From Plasmodium brasilianum (taxonomy: Eukaryota > Apicomplexa > Aconoidasida > Haemosporida > Plasmodiidae), in NCBI RefSeq assembly GCF_023973825.1, contig NC_090124.1, positions 2,535,501 through 2,599,500 of the forward strand: a stretch of 64,000 bases of DNA, read 5' to 3'. The notes beneath the pieces were generated by a model. That model had not been told where the DNA came from, did no database searches, and worked only from the letters and a program-made list of their open reading frames with translations. A program made the position numbers and the translations under genes. Positions 13,219 to 27,500 of this stretch are shown piece after piece (positions within the stretch are counted from its first letter, which is position 1; every line of letters begins with the position of its first letter).

Positions 13219-14118
13219 ATGGAACAGAAAAATGAGTTACTCTTATTTATTGAAGTAGCTTCGTCTATTCTTTTACTTTGGATATGCCTTTTCAACCATG
13301 ATGCAGTATGATAATTTTATATAAGGATATTTATTCATATATTACGCATGTAATTTTTTTTTATATATTGTTTCTTTGCATTAATTACTTATTCTTTACA
13401 TAATAAATATTTACGTAATTATTTTTTTTTTTTTTTTTAGAACATTTTTAATAAATTGTTGGATAAGAACTGCTATCCTTGTGAAAAATTAGATACAAGA
13501 AATCGTAGATTACTAACAAAATATAGTAGGGACAAAATTTCAGATGTTGCATATTTTAAATCAAATATATTACATAATGGAGAATATGAAAAAAAAGATA
13601 TGTCTAATAATGAAAAAAAAGTCAAAGGAAAATTCCAGAAATGTAATAGAAATTCGTTAAGCAAAGCTCAATTTTATACAGAAGTTATTGATTCTAATAA
13701 TGGAATGTTTGATGGAAAACATTTCCATTTTGAAAAAAAATGGATTAAAAAAAAAGATTATGATCATTTTCTTGAAAAAAAAAGGAGAATTTGTGCTATA
13801 GCTTTAAAAAAAATAAAATTTAAAAATTATGGATATATAGTTGTTATGTTTATCATTTTTTACTTGTTTGCAATAGGAATACCCTTTTTAGGAAAAATAG
13901 ATTTTCTCAAAGATGGATGGAAATCGGTTGAAGGTGATAATATATGGAAAACATTGTGTAAATTTGTAGATGACTGGGGAAAAACAGCAAATTCTTATAT
14001 ATTTTTAACATTATTTGGTATACTTATAGTTATATCGATAATTTTGCTTGTGAGAGGAATTTGTAAGATCTTAAGGAATAATGAAAAATATAGCAAAATT
14101 AAATTGATTACTGAGTAA
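13219..14118 (+). CDS. Plasmodium exported protein, fam-m family (copy 1)
   Basis: Exon 1 is 13219-13305 (29 codons, signal-like, MEQKNELLLF), the intron 13306-13440 ends in a long T tract plus TAG, and exon 2 is 13441-14118; about 254 aa. The PEXEL-like motif is RRLLTK with Arg at 52 and Leu at 54 (Lys replaces the usual acidic fifth residue). The fam-m core is intact: NKAQFYTEV, NGMFDGKHFHFEKKW and KKKDYDHFLEKKRRI. Membrane segment 1 is at about 159-179 (VVMFIIFYLFAIGIPFL) and segment 2 at about 215-238; the tail is KILRNNEKYSKIKL. The gene is predicted to be secreted and exported into the host red cell or surface-exposed; its role is not established. It is the downstream partner of the fam-l gene at 8.9 kb. 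Confidence 0.88.
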
Positions 14119-17100
14119 AATAAATAATAGAGAACGTATATTTTTGTGTAATTCAGTCTTTGAATTTAAGTAAAACCTGTAATATATTTAGTTATATTCT
14201 TAATAAGCATGCTTAAAATTTCTAATATATTAAAAATTTACATGAATATAACACGTCTTTTAAATACACAATAATATAAATATATGTTCTATATTTTTTT
14301 GTGAAGTTGAACCTTTAAAATTTTTCCTATCATTGTTTTAACATATAATTTAAGTTTATCTAAAAATAATTATTATAATAATTATACTTGTACATATAAA
14401 TAGTTTTCTGCGAAAAATATATGTCTGTGCTTCAAAATGAATAAATAGTAGAATTTTTAGTATAATTTTATAGATCTCATATGAATTATATTTTAATTAA
14501 CAATTAATGTTTTCTATTCTGTAACTTATTTTTTTATAAAATCATTATTTGTTAAGGTAATTAAAGAAAATATATGATTTGATTTAAATTAACAATAAAT
14601 ATGTTTTGTTTAGTTTATAATAAAACTATGTGAGCACGCGATTTTGCATTGAAATATATATAGAGATATATTTTCACACAAAAACATTGTTATTATTTAT
14701 TTTATATAATATTTTATATGAGCTATATGTAGGAAAATATATTTATCTAAAAAATATTCTTATAAGTCTTTTGGTGTTTTTCTTATTACATAATTATTAA
14801 AATATAAATATATAATAAAATAATATCCTTTTTAAATATGAAAAATTTATGACTGTTTTATAATTTTTGCATTATGAAACTTCGTAATTATTGAAAAGTA
14901 AAAACTAACTATTATATTATTATAATCCCTGATTGTATTGTTGATTCTATTTTTTATAAATTATTTTAATATATATTATATTGGTATTATATAAATATAT
15001 TATATATTTATTTTATTTTTTATATCATTGAAAAGTTAAATTTGTGAATTAGTTTTAAACAGATATTAATAGGTAATATTTTCATTTATTTAGAATGTAA
15101 TAATTAAAAATATACTATAAATAAAGAGAATATAAAATTTTTATATCAGATGGAATAACTGAGATATATAAAATATATATAATTTGTTACTGACAATAAA
15201 TATAAAAGTAGTTATGTTTTATTGTATGTAGATGTTCTAAAGTTATATAATCATTTTGTTAATTTGCTACAATATTATTGTATGCTTATTGTATTAATAT
15301 TTTAAAATAATAATACATCTAATTTTGATTAGTAATTAGAAAAAATAGAATGAGAATATATAATTATAGTTATCAAATTAACATTGATATAACAATAATA
15401 TATAGAAAATTTTTTATAACTATTGACTAGTAAAATAAATTATAATTCATGTTTATATTAAACACACAAAGTGTTAATATGTATAAATCACTTAATCGCC
15501 TATATTTTGATTATATATTATATTATTTAATTCTTTACTTTCATGGATGAATATTTATAGAAGAAGATATATATCCAAGCATTTGAAAGGATAGATAAAA
15601 AATAGAAATATATAAACTCCTTAGATTATGTATATTTTTCTAGTGATATAAATATTATTAATTTATTTTGGCTTAGGTATTTTGAAAATTAGATTTTATT
15701 TCGTGAAAATTTCCTTGCTATAACTTTTATATATCAATATTATATACATTTCATATATTAAATTTTTGAAATATATAATGTAACACAGTTGTTGAATTAA
15801 TAATAATTAAATACTTATTGTATGGACAATATATCTTATACGTTTTTTTTTATATAATTTAGTTAATTTTTTTTTTTTTTGTAGTTTTGTATAGCTTTAT
15901 TATAATACCCCTATTATTATAGTGATAATTATATGAATATTTGAATGCCTACTAAATAGCTATTGTATTTAGTTCTAATTATGAAGATTTTATTTATGTG
16001 TTATTATAAATCCATTCATTTAAAAATTTTTTAAAATAATACTAACTTGTGTTAATGTATTGAACATTTATGATTAATATTTAATGAAAAATATGACTGA
16101 TTAACATATTTTCAAGGTTTCGTTTCATTGTATATATTCCGTACGTAATTATAATGTAAAATCTGAAACTTAAGCACAGAATCCTAAGCATAAAATCTAA
16201 ATAATGAAACCATGAAACGTAACATCTTTAGTAGTAAAATAGAGGAAAATTTTATAAATGTTTTAATATTTATTCTTAGATATAACACTTGTTTGATTTA
16301 CCTCTATGTTTTTTCTAATTTAAAGCTTCTTATTCATTTAGCTATCAATTCCATTGTTTATTATTTTTCCTTTTCTTAACAAAGGAATACTTCTATTAAT
16401 TAAATAAAAGAGTTTATCCATATTTACTTCTTTTTGTAGTCTCGAAATATTAAAGTAGATAGAATTTTTGTAAATTATCTACTAATTTTTCCATTGTTTT
16501 GCCTTTTTGTGAATAGTTTTCAAGTTATCAGTCAATTTTTCAATACGAATATATAAACGTTATCATTGTAGGCCATTCTCATAGAATACTATCTATCGCA
16601 CGTATTATATTCTTAATATTTGACATGTATATAAGTGAATTTAAGATATGTATGTTTTGTCTACGAACATATTTCTATATATGTTAAATTATATAATTTT
16701 TAATTTTTCGTTAATATGGAATATTGAGTTACAATATATGTTGATAATGCCAAAAAAAAGGGAAAATTAGTACCTTTTATTTTTTGTTATTAAAAATTAA
16801 ACAAAAAAAAAGGATATATATTTGTATGTAAAGAGGTAATACAATGAAATATATTTTTAAAGGGATACTTTATTAGAATAAATGAAGAAAAAAGGAAATA
16901 ATAAAATTTTAGATAATATATTAACTCTGCGACTGTAGAAAAAAAAAAAAATATTTAATTAAAAACCATCTTCCAGAAGTATAATAAATAAAAAAAATAT
17001 AAAAATGTACTAGAAAGTATTTAAATATTTTAATCCTTTATAATAATAGTTAAATATATAGCGTGTAATCCTTTCAATTTATATTATATAAAATAATACA

Positions 17101-18144
17101 AAAACTATATACATATAATTTTGAATAATATTATTAAATGTCATAATGTGCAACATTATGATTAAAAATGATTATTAAATCTTATTTATCTAATAAAAAT
17201 ATAATAACCTTTAAGTCAATAAATTGAGGGTAATTTATATATATACTTTTACAAATTAAACAAAGCTCATGTTATATAGTGCAAAGTACGCTTTTTTTTT
17301 ATTCAATTTTTTTTTAATATTAATGAAATAAAAAAATTTATTCAAATGTGGATTTATATACTCATTTTTTTTAATATTAACTGTAGAATGAAATGTTTAT
17401 ATTCTCACTAATAAATTTAAATATAAAGAAAAGTGTTTAATTATATGAGATATACTAATTATAGAAGTATGATTATGATATATGGAAATAAATATAGTAA
17501 TAACTAAGAATTATCTGTGTAATAAAAACACATAATGGTATATATGATTATAAATATTAAATTATTTTTATGACTTACAAGAAAAAAACAAAAGTACTTT
17601 TTTAAAATATTATATTTTACATATACTAAATAAATTCAATAAAAAAAAAAAAATGTAAAAAAGTAAACACTATTTAAACACAAATACAATAAATGCTAAT
17701 AAATTTAAAAATAAGTAGTGATTTTTTATTTAGGTTTCTAAAATTACATTTACCATTATATAAGTATTCTATGTTTTGAGTTAATGTGATTTTTCAAATG
17801 TAAACACTACCCTCTTCAATTTTTGTTTTCAGTGATCCAGCTTTATTTTTATTCTACTTTTTTTTTTTTAGAATAGCCATCTTCTTCCTTTAAGAAAAAT
17901 ATAAGATATTCACTTAACATGACTCTATAATGAAAAATAGTTAACTTATAAATCGCTATTTTATATGTTTTTCATTATGCATATTTTTCTGTCTCCTAGC
18001 CTTCATTTTTGCATGGTGAAATATCCACCTTGGAAATTAAATAGAAGAAAATTTTGTAATTACATTCCGTTCATTTTAATATAATATTAATTATTTTTAT
18101 TCACAAGTCTATTTCATCTTTTTTTCTTTAATCCACCAATTCCA
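14119..18144. other. Intergenic spacer, fam-m copy 1 to tryptophan-rich antigen
   Basis: No gene is seen in 4 kb. The first ~500 bp are the shared fam-m 3' flank, with the conserved element near 14,536-14,558 (+423). The rest is AT-rich with stops in all frames. The block ends at the 3' end of the minus-strand tryptophan-rich gene. Confidence 0.6.
14536..14558 (+). promoter_or_regulatory. Conserved 3'-flank element of fam-m copy 1
   Basis: ATAAAATCATTATTTGTTAA sits about 420 bp after the stop, matching the +419 to +429 element after the other five genes. The role is unknown. Confidence 0.4.
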
Positions 18145-19100
18145 TTATTTATTTTCTATCCAATTTATATTAAAGGATGTTAACCAATTATTATAAGCCC
18201 CCGTAGTTTTTTTGCACCACTGTGTCAACGCTGAGTTTTTATAGTCTACATATTTTTTTTTAAAACGCTTAATTAAACGGTCCCACTGTTTCTCTTCATT
18301 TTTTTTTTCTTTTTACCCAATATAAATAGGCTGAAACTTTTATATTAATATCTGGATCTTCATATAATGCTTTTCCATTCCAATGTATCCAATAAAGCGT
18401 TTCGTAATATCTATTTGGATTTGAATTCCATTCATATTTCTTCCTTTTACTCCAGTTAGTCAGTTTGGATGTCATAATTTTATTGTAGGCGGACACATTT
18501 ATATTTTCGTTGAACCAACTTTCAAAATCTGATATTATATAATCTAATCCACGTGTTCTGAACCACTCTATCCATTCATCGTCACTCCAGTTAGATCATA
18601 CATCATAAAGATCTGACTGATATTCTTCGTGCATTCTGGGATTATAATGCGACAATTTTTCCTCTAATCTGTTCAAAAAATTATTAAATGCCTCATTTTT
18701 GTTTTTTAACCAAGCAGCATGTTCCTTTTCAAAATCTTCTATCATTTCTTTTTCCTGCTTCCTCAACCATAATTCCCAATCAAATGTTTTACGTGATTTT
18801 TCTGATAGAATGTTTTTCTCTATAGTTTGTCTTAAATATGCTATTGGCATATCTTCAGAAGTAGTATAAGATTTACAAAGTGCAGGTTTTGTTTTTCCAC
18901 TACATATCTAAATAAAATATAAAAAGGAATATATGTTTTTTATATTAACATAATTTTTAAATAGAATTAACTAAAATTTAAATATATTTATTTGAAATAT
19001 TTTATATTACCCCATTACAGCAACCATTAACATTTTCAGAGGTAGAAGATAATTTAAATATAATAGCGGAAGCTGATACAAAAAAGAGTATTGATTTCAT
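18145..19100 (-). pseudogene. Tryptophan-rich antigen, broken
   Basis: Two exons on the minus strand: exon 1 at 19011-19100 (30 codons, signal peptide MKSILFFVSASAIIF), intron 18908-19010 (GTAATA...TTTAG), exon 2 at 18145-18907. Across frames it encodes about 283 residues with roughly 16 tryptophans in the spaced Trp/Lys pattern of the Plasmodium tryptophan-rich antigens (TRAg), for example DWELWLRKQEKEM, WSDDEWIEWF and YWIHWNGKALYEDPD. Two lesions are visible: an in-frame TGA at 18596-18598, and a +1 shift in an A10 run (18299-18308), after which the Trp-rich frame resumes (NEEKQWDRL, TQWCKK, NNWLTSFNINW) to TAA at 18145. TRAg proteins are secreted, and several bind erythrocytes. One homopolymer indel alone could be a read error, but the separate stop makes decay more likely. 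Confidence 0.85.
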
Positions 19101-19519
19101 CTTAAATATTTTATAGTTTTATTTTATATTATTTATTTTTCAATAAAATATATTAAATTACAAAAGTATGAACTCTAAAATAATAAGTATAAAAATAACG
19201 CGGAACATGAGAAAATGGTTTACAAAAAGTATTTAAATTACTATTTAAAAAAAAATAATAAAATAAAAATTTTTCAATGAAAAAAATATGGATCCAAAAA
19301 ATTAAGAATTATAATTTTATAATAAGGTTAAAACAATTCTATAGAGAAACACCTATATTTACTTAAATGTAATTAAATATTTATTTATGTACTTGTGTCA
19401 ACTTACAATATTTTAATAATATTTAATTATTTTTATTATTATTTTTTTTTTAAATATTTAATTTTAAAATATAAATAATAATAAAATATAGGATTATTGT
19501 AAAACTTAAACTAAACATG

Positions 19520-19557
<38 letters not shown>

Positions 19558-22023
19558 TATAGATAGAAAGATAAATTTTCAAGCGTTATAATAAGTAATC
19601 CAATTCGTTACTTTTTAACATATAAGTATATCATCAATATTATCCATATATGTTTTATTAATAAATACCTTACCTCTTTATTAACATTCTTGTTATTATA
19701 AATTTTTTTTTTTATGAAAATATTATTCTGCGTAATTATGTGAATATAATAAATATAATAATTTAGAAATGAAGATAAAAATTAAATTAGAAAAAAATAC
19801 AGAAAAATAAAAATTACAATATTGAATTTATACTTAAATTATGTTTAAACATAATTGACAATTATACAGAGAATAATAATAAGGAATTAAAAAAAAAACT
19901 TTTTAACATTTAAAATGGATTATATTTTCCTTAGGTTTTTTTACACTTTTTTTCAAAAATTTACTTACATTATTTTAGGAGTTTTTTTAATTTTGTTTTT
20001 TATTTTTCTACTCGTTCTATTATTTTCTGAATTTATTTTATGTAGTATATATATTCTTCTTAGTTTTTTATTTTTATTCTCTTTTTACTTTATATCATAA
20101 TTTTTTAAACTTTGTTAATTATTTTTTATTTTTTCAATGTTAATTATTGTTTCTTTTTTTTATTTTATTTTTTGCTTCATATTTTATATTTTATATTTTT
20201 TGTCCAATTTTTATTTATTAATAAACGAAGTTCTCTAAAATACATTCTGATACTTGCCATTATTTTTGACACAATTTGTTTAATTAAAAGAAACATTATT
20301 TACATATTTTTATTATTTAATTTTTTTACTGATTGAATATTTCTGATATTAAAATATAAGAATAAATTTAATGAAATATCCTAAGAAAAAATTATTATAT
20401 ATCTCTTTGTTTGGTATGAATTTTATTAATTCTAAAGAAAACGGAATAACAGTTTGCTTGTATAATTTTTTACTATTATACGTTAATAACAGGAATATTA
20501 TTTGTTATATTAATAAAATTTTATAATAAAAATATTTTTTATTTATTAATACATATTAAGAATTGTAATTTTAAAAAATTTTAATTAATATTTTTAGAAT
20601 AATTTTAAAAAAAAATTTTTGTAATAGGAAGTAAAATATTATAAAAAATATGGGTACCAAACTTTTTATGGTTGTTGAAATAAGCGCAAAAAGGTAAAAA
20701 GGGGTTTATATTTTAAAAGAAAATATTAACTTATTAAATGTGAAAGATAGTATTTAGTCAAAAATTAATTAATATCATGTTTTAGTGAGGACAGAAAATG
20801 ATAATATAGTAAAGTATATTTATATAACATAGCATAGCATGGCAAATGAATAATAATATTGCAAAATAGATTTGATATATCATTTCCATGATTTACTATA
20901 AAGTTGTTATTTTTAATAATATTTTATAAATCATTAATAATAATTATTTTACATTTTAGCAATTTATAAGTAATACAATAAATAATACAATCCTTTAGAA
21001 ATATTATTATATAACACTTCCTAATTGAGCATGGCTCCCACATTTGTAGTAAAATATAAAGGAAAATGATTTATGCTATCTTTTTCCTATTTTCCTATGA
21101 ATGGAAAAACATTCTTTTTATCAATATATATATATATATATGTAAATGTGTTTCGTTTATAATACCATATATATTATGGATAAAATGAATTTCGTCATTA
21201 AGAAATAAAATTTTTAAATATAATTTTTTAATTTGGAGAAAAAATAAATAATTTAAAAGAACACAAATATATCTAATAGATAAATGTTTAAAGATATACA
21301 ATAAATGAACGCTATTAATATGCAAACATCAATTAACTCATAACAGATTAAGATGTTTTCATTAAGTACATAGCATATATTTTTCTATAATGTAACTTAT
21401 AATATAAATTTTCCGTAAATTATCATTATGTTTTCATAAGTAGTTTTTTTCCTTTTTTTTTTTTTTATGAACAAAATCTTTATATAAATTAAAACATAAA
21501 ATGGTCGAACTATGGGAATGTAAAAAAGATACAAATAAATATATTTATAAATGTGAAAATAACTACATATTATGAAGTAATAGGATAAAATAGAATTACA
21601 GAAATTTTTGTAATAATATTGTATTAATTCAAGAATAGTGTTACAATTTATTTATTTTGTTTTGTTTCCTTATTCCAAATTATAATTTTTTCCAAGTTTA
21701 ACATTTTCGGAAAATATTAATATTAACTGCATTTTTGTATAGGTATATTAATATCTTAGTACTTTTATTGAAACAAGTATTAATATATTGTTTTAATGGA
21801 TAATATTACAGAAAGAAAAAATGTATATATAATTGTAATATATTTGAAGTGCTTCAATTTTAAACTTCATATTTAATGATTTTTTTTTTCTTTCTATTAC
21901 TTATTACTTTATATTTATTTTCTTTATTACCTAGAGACATTAAAAAATTTAAATAATATTTTTCATTAATAGCCTTTTTTCTTAAATATCATCTAAATAT
22001 ATTATGGAAGTATACCTATGAAT
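19101..22023. other. Intergenic spacer with microsatellite and T-rich block
   Basis: No convincing gene is seen. It contains a long TA repeat (19,517-19,560) and a pyrimidine-rich block at 19,910-20,340, whose open frames would encode almost only Phe, Leu, Ile and Tyr and are regarded as compositional. The right part is the 3' flank of the minus-strand STP1 gene. Confidence 0.6.
19517..19560. repeat. TA dinucleotide microsatellite
   Basis: An uninterrupted run of TA repeats follows ATGTATATG and is succeeded by GATATAGATAGA. This is the longest pure dinucleotide tract noticed in the window. Confidence 0.9.
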
Positions 22024-24591
22024 TTATAGAAACGGTTTTTCTGCTATTTCATCCGATTTGTCTACTGTTCTATCACTAACTATAGGATTCGCATATACGT
22101 TATCTTCTCTTACCCAGTTTTCTATCTCATTCCTGAAAGTATTATTCCCTATATGAGCATGGATTTCTTTATTTTTTATATATTCTAAATCGTTACTATT
22201 ATATTTAATTATATTTTCTGTAATTACTGGTTTTTTATATGAATATACTTCTTTCTTTGATTCATTTATGGATTTATCCAAATATGATTCCCTATTTTCA
22301 AAGTTCACCTCCTTTTTACATTCTTCTAATATCGTCATAAGAACTAGAATACATAGCCTTGTTATTAAGTTTTTTTTTACATATTTATATAATTTCTCAT
22401 AATTTTCTTTTTTTTGGAATTCTTCTATATTCATTAATGATATATAGTTTTTAGTATTTTCATTTAGATATTGATCTGATATATTGTGAAAATCCTCTAA
22501 GAATTCATTGAAGCATTCCTGTTCCAAATACTGTTCTATAATAATAGCCTTTTTTGATATCCATTGTTTCCATATATCTTTTTCTCTTTGTAAAAATATA
22601 ACATTGCTATTTTCATTAGCACATTTCATTTTTAATTCTTCCATTTCTTGTATATAATATAGTTCTTTTTTCCATTCATTTTTTAAATTAATAAACCAGT
22701 TTGCTTTTTTCAATTTTTCAGAAATATTTCTGTTACTTTCAATCCATTTATTCCGTAGAAAATTTTGTTGTTTAATATCATTACTACTTTTAATATTTTC
22801 TGTTATTAGATCATCATCAATTAAATTATGATAGGTTATATTATCCTTTTTTTTGAACTCATCTATGCATATTTCTAAGAATTCGTCTTTGTTGTTTTCC
22901 CATTTTTTATTTCTGAATTCTTCGAGTACTTCCATATGTACTTCTACTATGGTTTTGGTTCTGTCTCTTGTTCGCTTTGATAAATTTACATTTTTTGTAA
23001 GTTCATTTATTTTTATTTTTTTTATAATCTTTTCATCATCATATATTGGGTGTTCTAAACGATCATCCGTAAAAATTTTACTTTTCTTGTGAGAAAATGA
23101 AGGTACAAGAAATCTCAGAAATTTCACATGTCTTCTTCTTTTTTTTTTTTTTTTAAACATTCCAGTTAAAGCAAACTATAGTATAAGAAAAAAATTTTTA
23201 TAAAATAAGTTATTACAATAAATAAATAATTTTCATATTTTTAACCTTTTATTATTATATTACTTTAATAAAAAGAGAAAGTATAATAATAATTACCAAG
23301 CTTATTAAAATAGATGAAGTATATTTATCACTTGGATTTAATGTCGTACCTATAATTGTTTTTTATTAATATATATATATATTATTTAGTATACTTATTT
23401 CAAATGTAGAAATATATGTAGAATTAGTGATACCTGTAGTATGGGATATTTGAGGAGGACTACGTGCTAAGGTATACGTCGACGCTTTATCAGTTTGCTG
23501 GGTATTCTCAGGATCAGGAGATAATTGTATGTCTTGAACAGTTGGAGAGGGTAATTCAATGGTATCTTTTGATTCTACATGTACATCACCAGAACTATTA
23601 TCTGCTTCTAATGATGGATTTGTTAAAGATTGTGAATTCTCAGCTTCTTTAGTTGAATGTTGAATTTTTGAAACTTCACTTTTAATATGTTCTGGTGGAG
23701 GTTGTGGTAAAATATGTGATTCAATTTCAGTTTGATCTTCGGGTGTAACTTGCACATCTGTTTCCTGTTGGACGTGAGAGTTGGGTATATTTTGAGCTGT
23801 ATTTTGAATTTGAGTTTCTAAAACTTTTCTTTCTGCGGAATTCTGGGTTATACATTCAGGAAGTTCTTTAAATGTATCCTGATCCAATATGTTGCATACA
23901 GGTTCTGGGGATTTGTTTTTTTGATTTTTTTTTTGGACTTTCTTTTGAGTAACAATTTTTAAAGACACTTTTCTTTTCTTCAAATTGCTTCTGCATCTGT
24001 TTAATCCATGCATTATATGCTTTGCATTTTTCTAAACATATAGCTTCACATTTACCTGAGTTAGTTTTTTTTAAGCCCTCTATTTCCTTAAAATCTCTAG
24101 TTCTTTTTTTACAAAAATCCTCTTCTTTATATTTTAATTCTAAAAGTTCTTTATGTTCTTTTTTTAAAATCATAGGACATCCACCATATTTAGTTAAATC
24201 CTTAAAGTATTGATGTAGATGAAACTTTAATAAGGATTCCCACATATGGGTGGCTTGTATCCTGAGGAGGAGACATATTCTTAATTAGATAATCAGCTAA
24301 TTGTTTGCATTCTTCTCTAAATAAATTTTCGTTATTTGCCGTTTTTAAGAATTTAGTTCTATTTTGTACGTAAGTTCTAATAGTCCTAAATTGTTCTGTG
24401 AGGGTTAGCGAAAATCCTGCCGTTCCAGAAAGAGCGAAATGCTGAATTTAAAAGAATTATTAAAAATTACCTAGGTATTAAGTTTTGTGTTAATTGCACT
24501 GTAATATATTTTATCATAAATAAATAATTTATGTATGAATTTAATAGTTTAAAAAAAAAATGAATATTACCTTAGGTATACAATTTTCCAT
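22024..24591 (-). pseudogene. STP1 protein (copy A), two frameshifts
   Basis: Four-exon STP1 architecture on minus: exon 1 at 24571-24591 (MENCIPK), exon 2 at 23434-24441, exon 3 at 23264-23349 (membrane exon, SSILISLVIIIILSLFIK), exon 4 at 22024-23175. The N-terminal domain has the Trp/Cys pattern (WESLLKFHLHQYFKDL, KYGGCPMIL, CEAICLEKCKAYNAW). A Pro/Ser/Thr/Glu-rich stalk follows, then the lysine-rich cytoplasmic domain with EVHMEVLEEFRNKKWE and repeated Trp motifs. Exon 2 is out of frame twice: near 24,250 (CCACCCATATG) and in the A7/A10 runs at 23,916-23,934. Each acts as one extra base; removing two gives 1,006 bp, exactly the exon 2 length of intact copy C. STP1 proteins resemble SURFINs and are thought to be host-cell-surface exposed. 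It is probably non-functional unless both indels are sequencing errors. Confidence 0.82.
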
Positions 24592-27500
24592 AATGACCCT
24601 AATTGATGCTCTAGTTCGTTGAAAATAAAAAACTTAAAGAAAATTAATCGTGTACACTTTGTATCAGTAGCGTATTTTAAAAATGAAGATCTATTAAAAG
24701 CAATTACATATTTATGAGCTACGTAGTAATTTATATTAGAAATATAAAGTAAATAAATTTATTATTATTTATTCTCTGAGAGTTCTATCTTATTTTACGT
24801 TAAATAAATATAAAACAACTTAATATATATCCTATACATGCTTTGAAATTAAATGAGAGTAAGGTATATTTTCGTGTATAAAATTTATATAACCTTCATT
24901 AAAGGAATCCCAATAACTTACAAAAAAGAAATTACATATAAATTAAATGAAAAATAAATTAAAATTTATTATATAAAACTATCATTAATCAATTTATTTC
25001 TTTTTTTTTGGCTCTTTTTTTTTTTTTTTTAACGCAAAAAAATTATATAAATACTCTTGTATTAAGGTAAACAATTCTTTTTGTTCAAGTTTTTTTGGAA
25101 AATAAATAATCTATAAACCAGATAATTATTAACACTTATAGTATGTTTGTTATTATCTTAAATTTATCATTTTTCCCATATTGCGTACTACACTGTAATT
25201 ATATTGTTAACGGATTTTTATTTTTAATACCTTATATATAGATATGGGAAATAAAAATATATAAATTATACTATATTGTTTCTGTTTTTGAGAATGATAA
25301 ATAACATTATAATGCACTTAATCCATTTAATAATATATGCAAATAATCTACCAAAAATTTAATAATTTATGCTATATATTATGCTATAAAATAATTTTAA
25401 ATAGTATACATTATCATACATATACATACATATGTATATTCTGTACTTGTCTATTACCACTTTTGAAAAAAATTGATTTCATTTGGACTAAATGTTAATT
25501 AATAAAGAATAAGTTAAGGTATATTATTTATTGAATAAAATGTTGAGTGCTTATGAAATATATGAAAAATTATGAGAATACACTTGTGAGAACGTTATTC
25601 GTATTATATGTCTAAAAAAACGTAAAATGAATTATAACTATGTAAAGAAAAATAATAATAAAAAATTTCACGTAAATGCAATAATATATTAAATTAAATA
25701 ATACAAAATTATTGAAGTTTCGTAACAGTTTTTTTGTACTTATTCATATATATAATCTAATAAATACATCAAAAAGATTTTTCTTTAATTTTATTTCTAT
25801 TTTTATTTTTTTTTCTGCATTTGTTATGAATATGAAAATATAGTTTTAAGACTATTATTAAGTATTCATTTATGATTTAGAATGAAAAAATTAAGTATTA
25901 GCTTATAATATATTTTTAAATATTAATCAAAAAATGAAATCACAGAACTTTTTAAAAATATTATTGCAATATAATTTATTATTTGTTAATGTAAATATAT
26001 TATTACTTATTTTAAAATTTCTTGTGAAACAAGCATATAAAAGATAATGAATAAGCAAGAAATTAAAATAATATATATATTAATAAATTTTAGTAAATAA
26101 TTATTTGAATTAGTGGTTGATGTAATATAATTATGTATAACCAATCTGTTATATTAAATGATTATTGGTTTTTACTTATTTGTAATTTTTCAATTTATTT
26201 TTACTCAATTTTTTTTGTTTTTTTTTCTGTTTTTTATATTTTAATCCCTTACATTCCATCTCATTTTTTTTTTAAATATTTATATTTATTACATTGTACA
26301 TGGGAATATATGTGATAGTAATTCATCATTTTTTAAGATATTATATATTTAAAATATCTCATTTGAATGTATAAAATATGTGGAAAATATAGTACATAAT
26401 ATATATGTAATAGTGGTTGATTAGGTAGCAAAATAAAAGAAAATATAATTTTCTGAAATATGTGAAAGTATACTGGAAGAACATTATTATAATAGTTATC
26501 AAGTGTATATAAAACAATTTATTTCCTATATTTTCTTTTTTTTTTATTGTTTTATATATATATATGAAAAATCTTACTGTTTCGATGTATCCTTTATTAT
26601 TATATTTTTAATATATTATAAAATTTATTGCATAACATTACAGTTTATACATAACATATAATTTATGTAAATGAAAAAAATAGTAAATATTATTATGAAT
26701 TATTTGATATTTGTCTATATTACGATGATTATTTTATTAATTTATTTAAATAGTATATTTTAATGTTAAAATAGATATATTAAATAAGTGGAATTTTCAT
26801 ATAAAATGGACTAACGATATTCCATTATGTATATATATATATATATAAATAATATTTTATTAAGAATACATTTAACGGAAAAAATATGCAAAAATATTTG
26901 TATTCATTGTGTGTTAAAAACAAATTTCTAATAAATATAAAAAAATTATATGCCCAATATTAATTATAATAACGTAAATACATTATACTATTGTTCACTT
27001 AAAAAAATATTATTATTCCAAATGAATAATTAAAAAATAATAAAAAAAAAAAATTTACAATAATTAACAATAATATATTATTATCTTTTTAATATATATA
27101 TAATTTTGTTACGATAGCATTTATGGAAGCGCTCATTTGGTTTTTATTAATTTTTAGCACAACTAGGTTCTCTGACTATCTTACATATAGCTGATGTTTA
27201 GAATGAAATAAATAATAATGTATTTTTATATATTCACAATAATACAAATGTAACTTACAAAACAGAATAAAAATAAACGTTATATATAATGAAATTCCCT
27301 TAAACATTTACAATTAAAGAGGATTTTTCTATTTTAGTAAAAATCCTTGTTCCTAAATATTTTTTTGAGGATGTTTTAATAAAACAAAATATATATATTT
27401 GAATAACTTATTTATGTTTTTTCTATATTAAATAATACTATAAAAATTATTTATTATCTTTGTAAAATATTATATTTTCTCCTTATTGAGTATATATTAT

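Noticed and set aside
19915..20336. Two adjacent open frames of 61 and 74 codons on plus, strongly hydrophobic
   Set aside because: The DNA is an almost pure pyrimidine block, so the translation is nearly all Phe/Leu/Ile/Tyr. There is no basic flank, splice context or family match. It is compositional.
26133..26315. 60-codon plus-strand frame with membrane-like segments
   Set aside because: It lies in a T-rich tract, has the same compositional bias and no homologue in the window.
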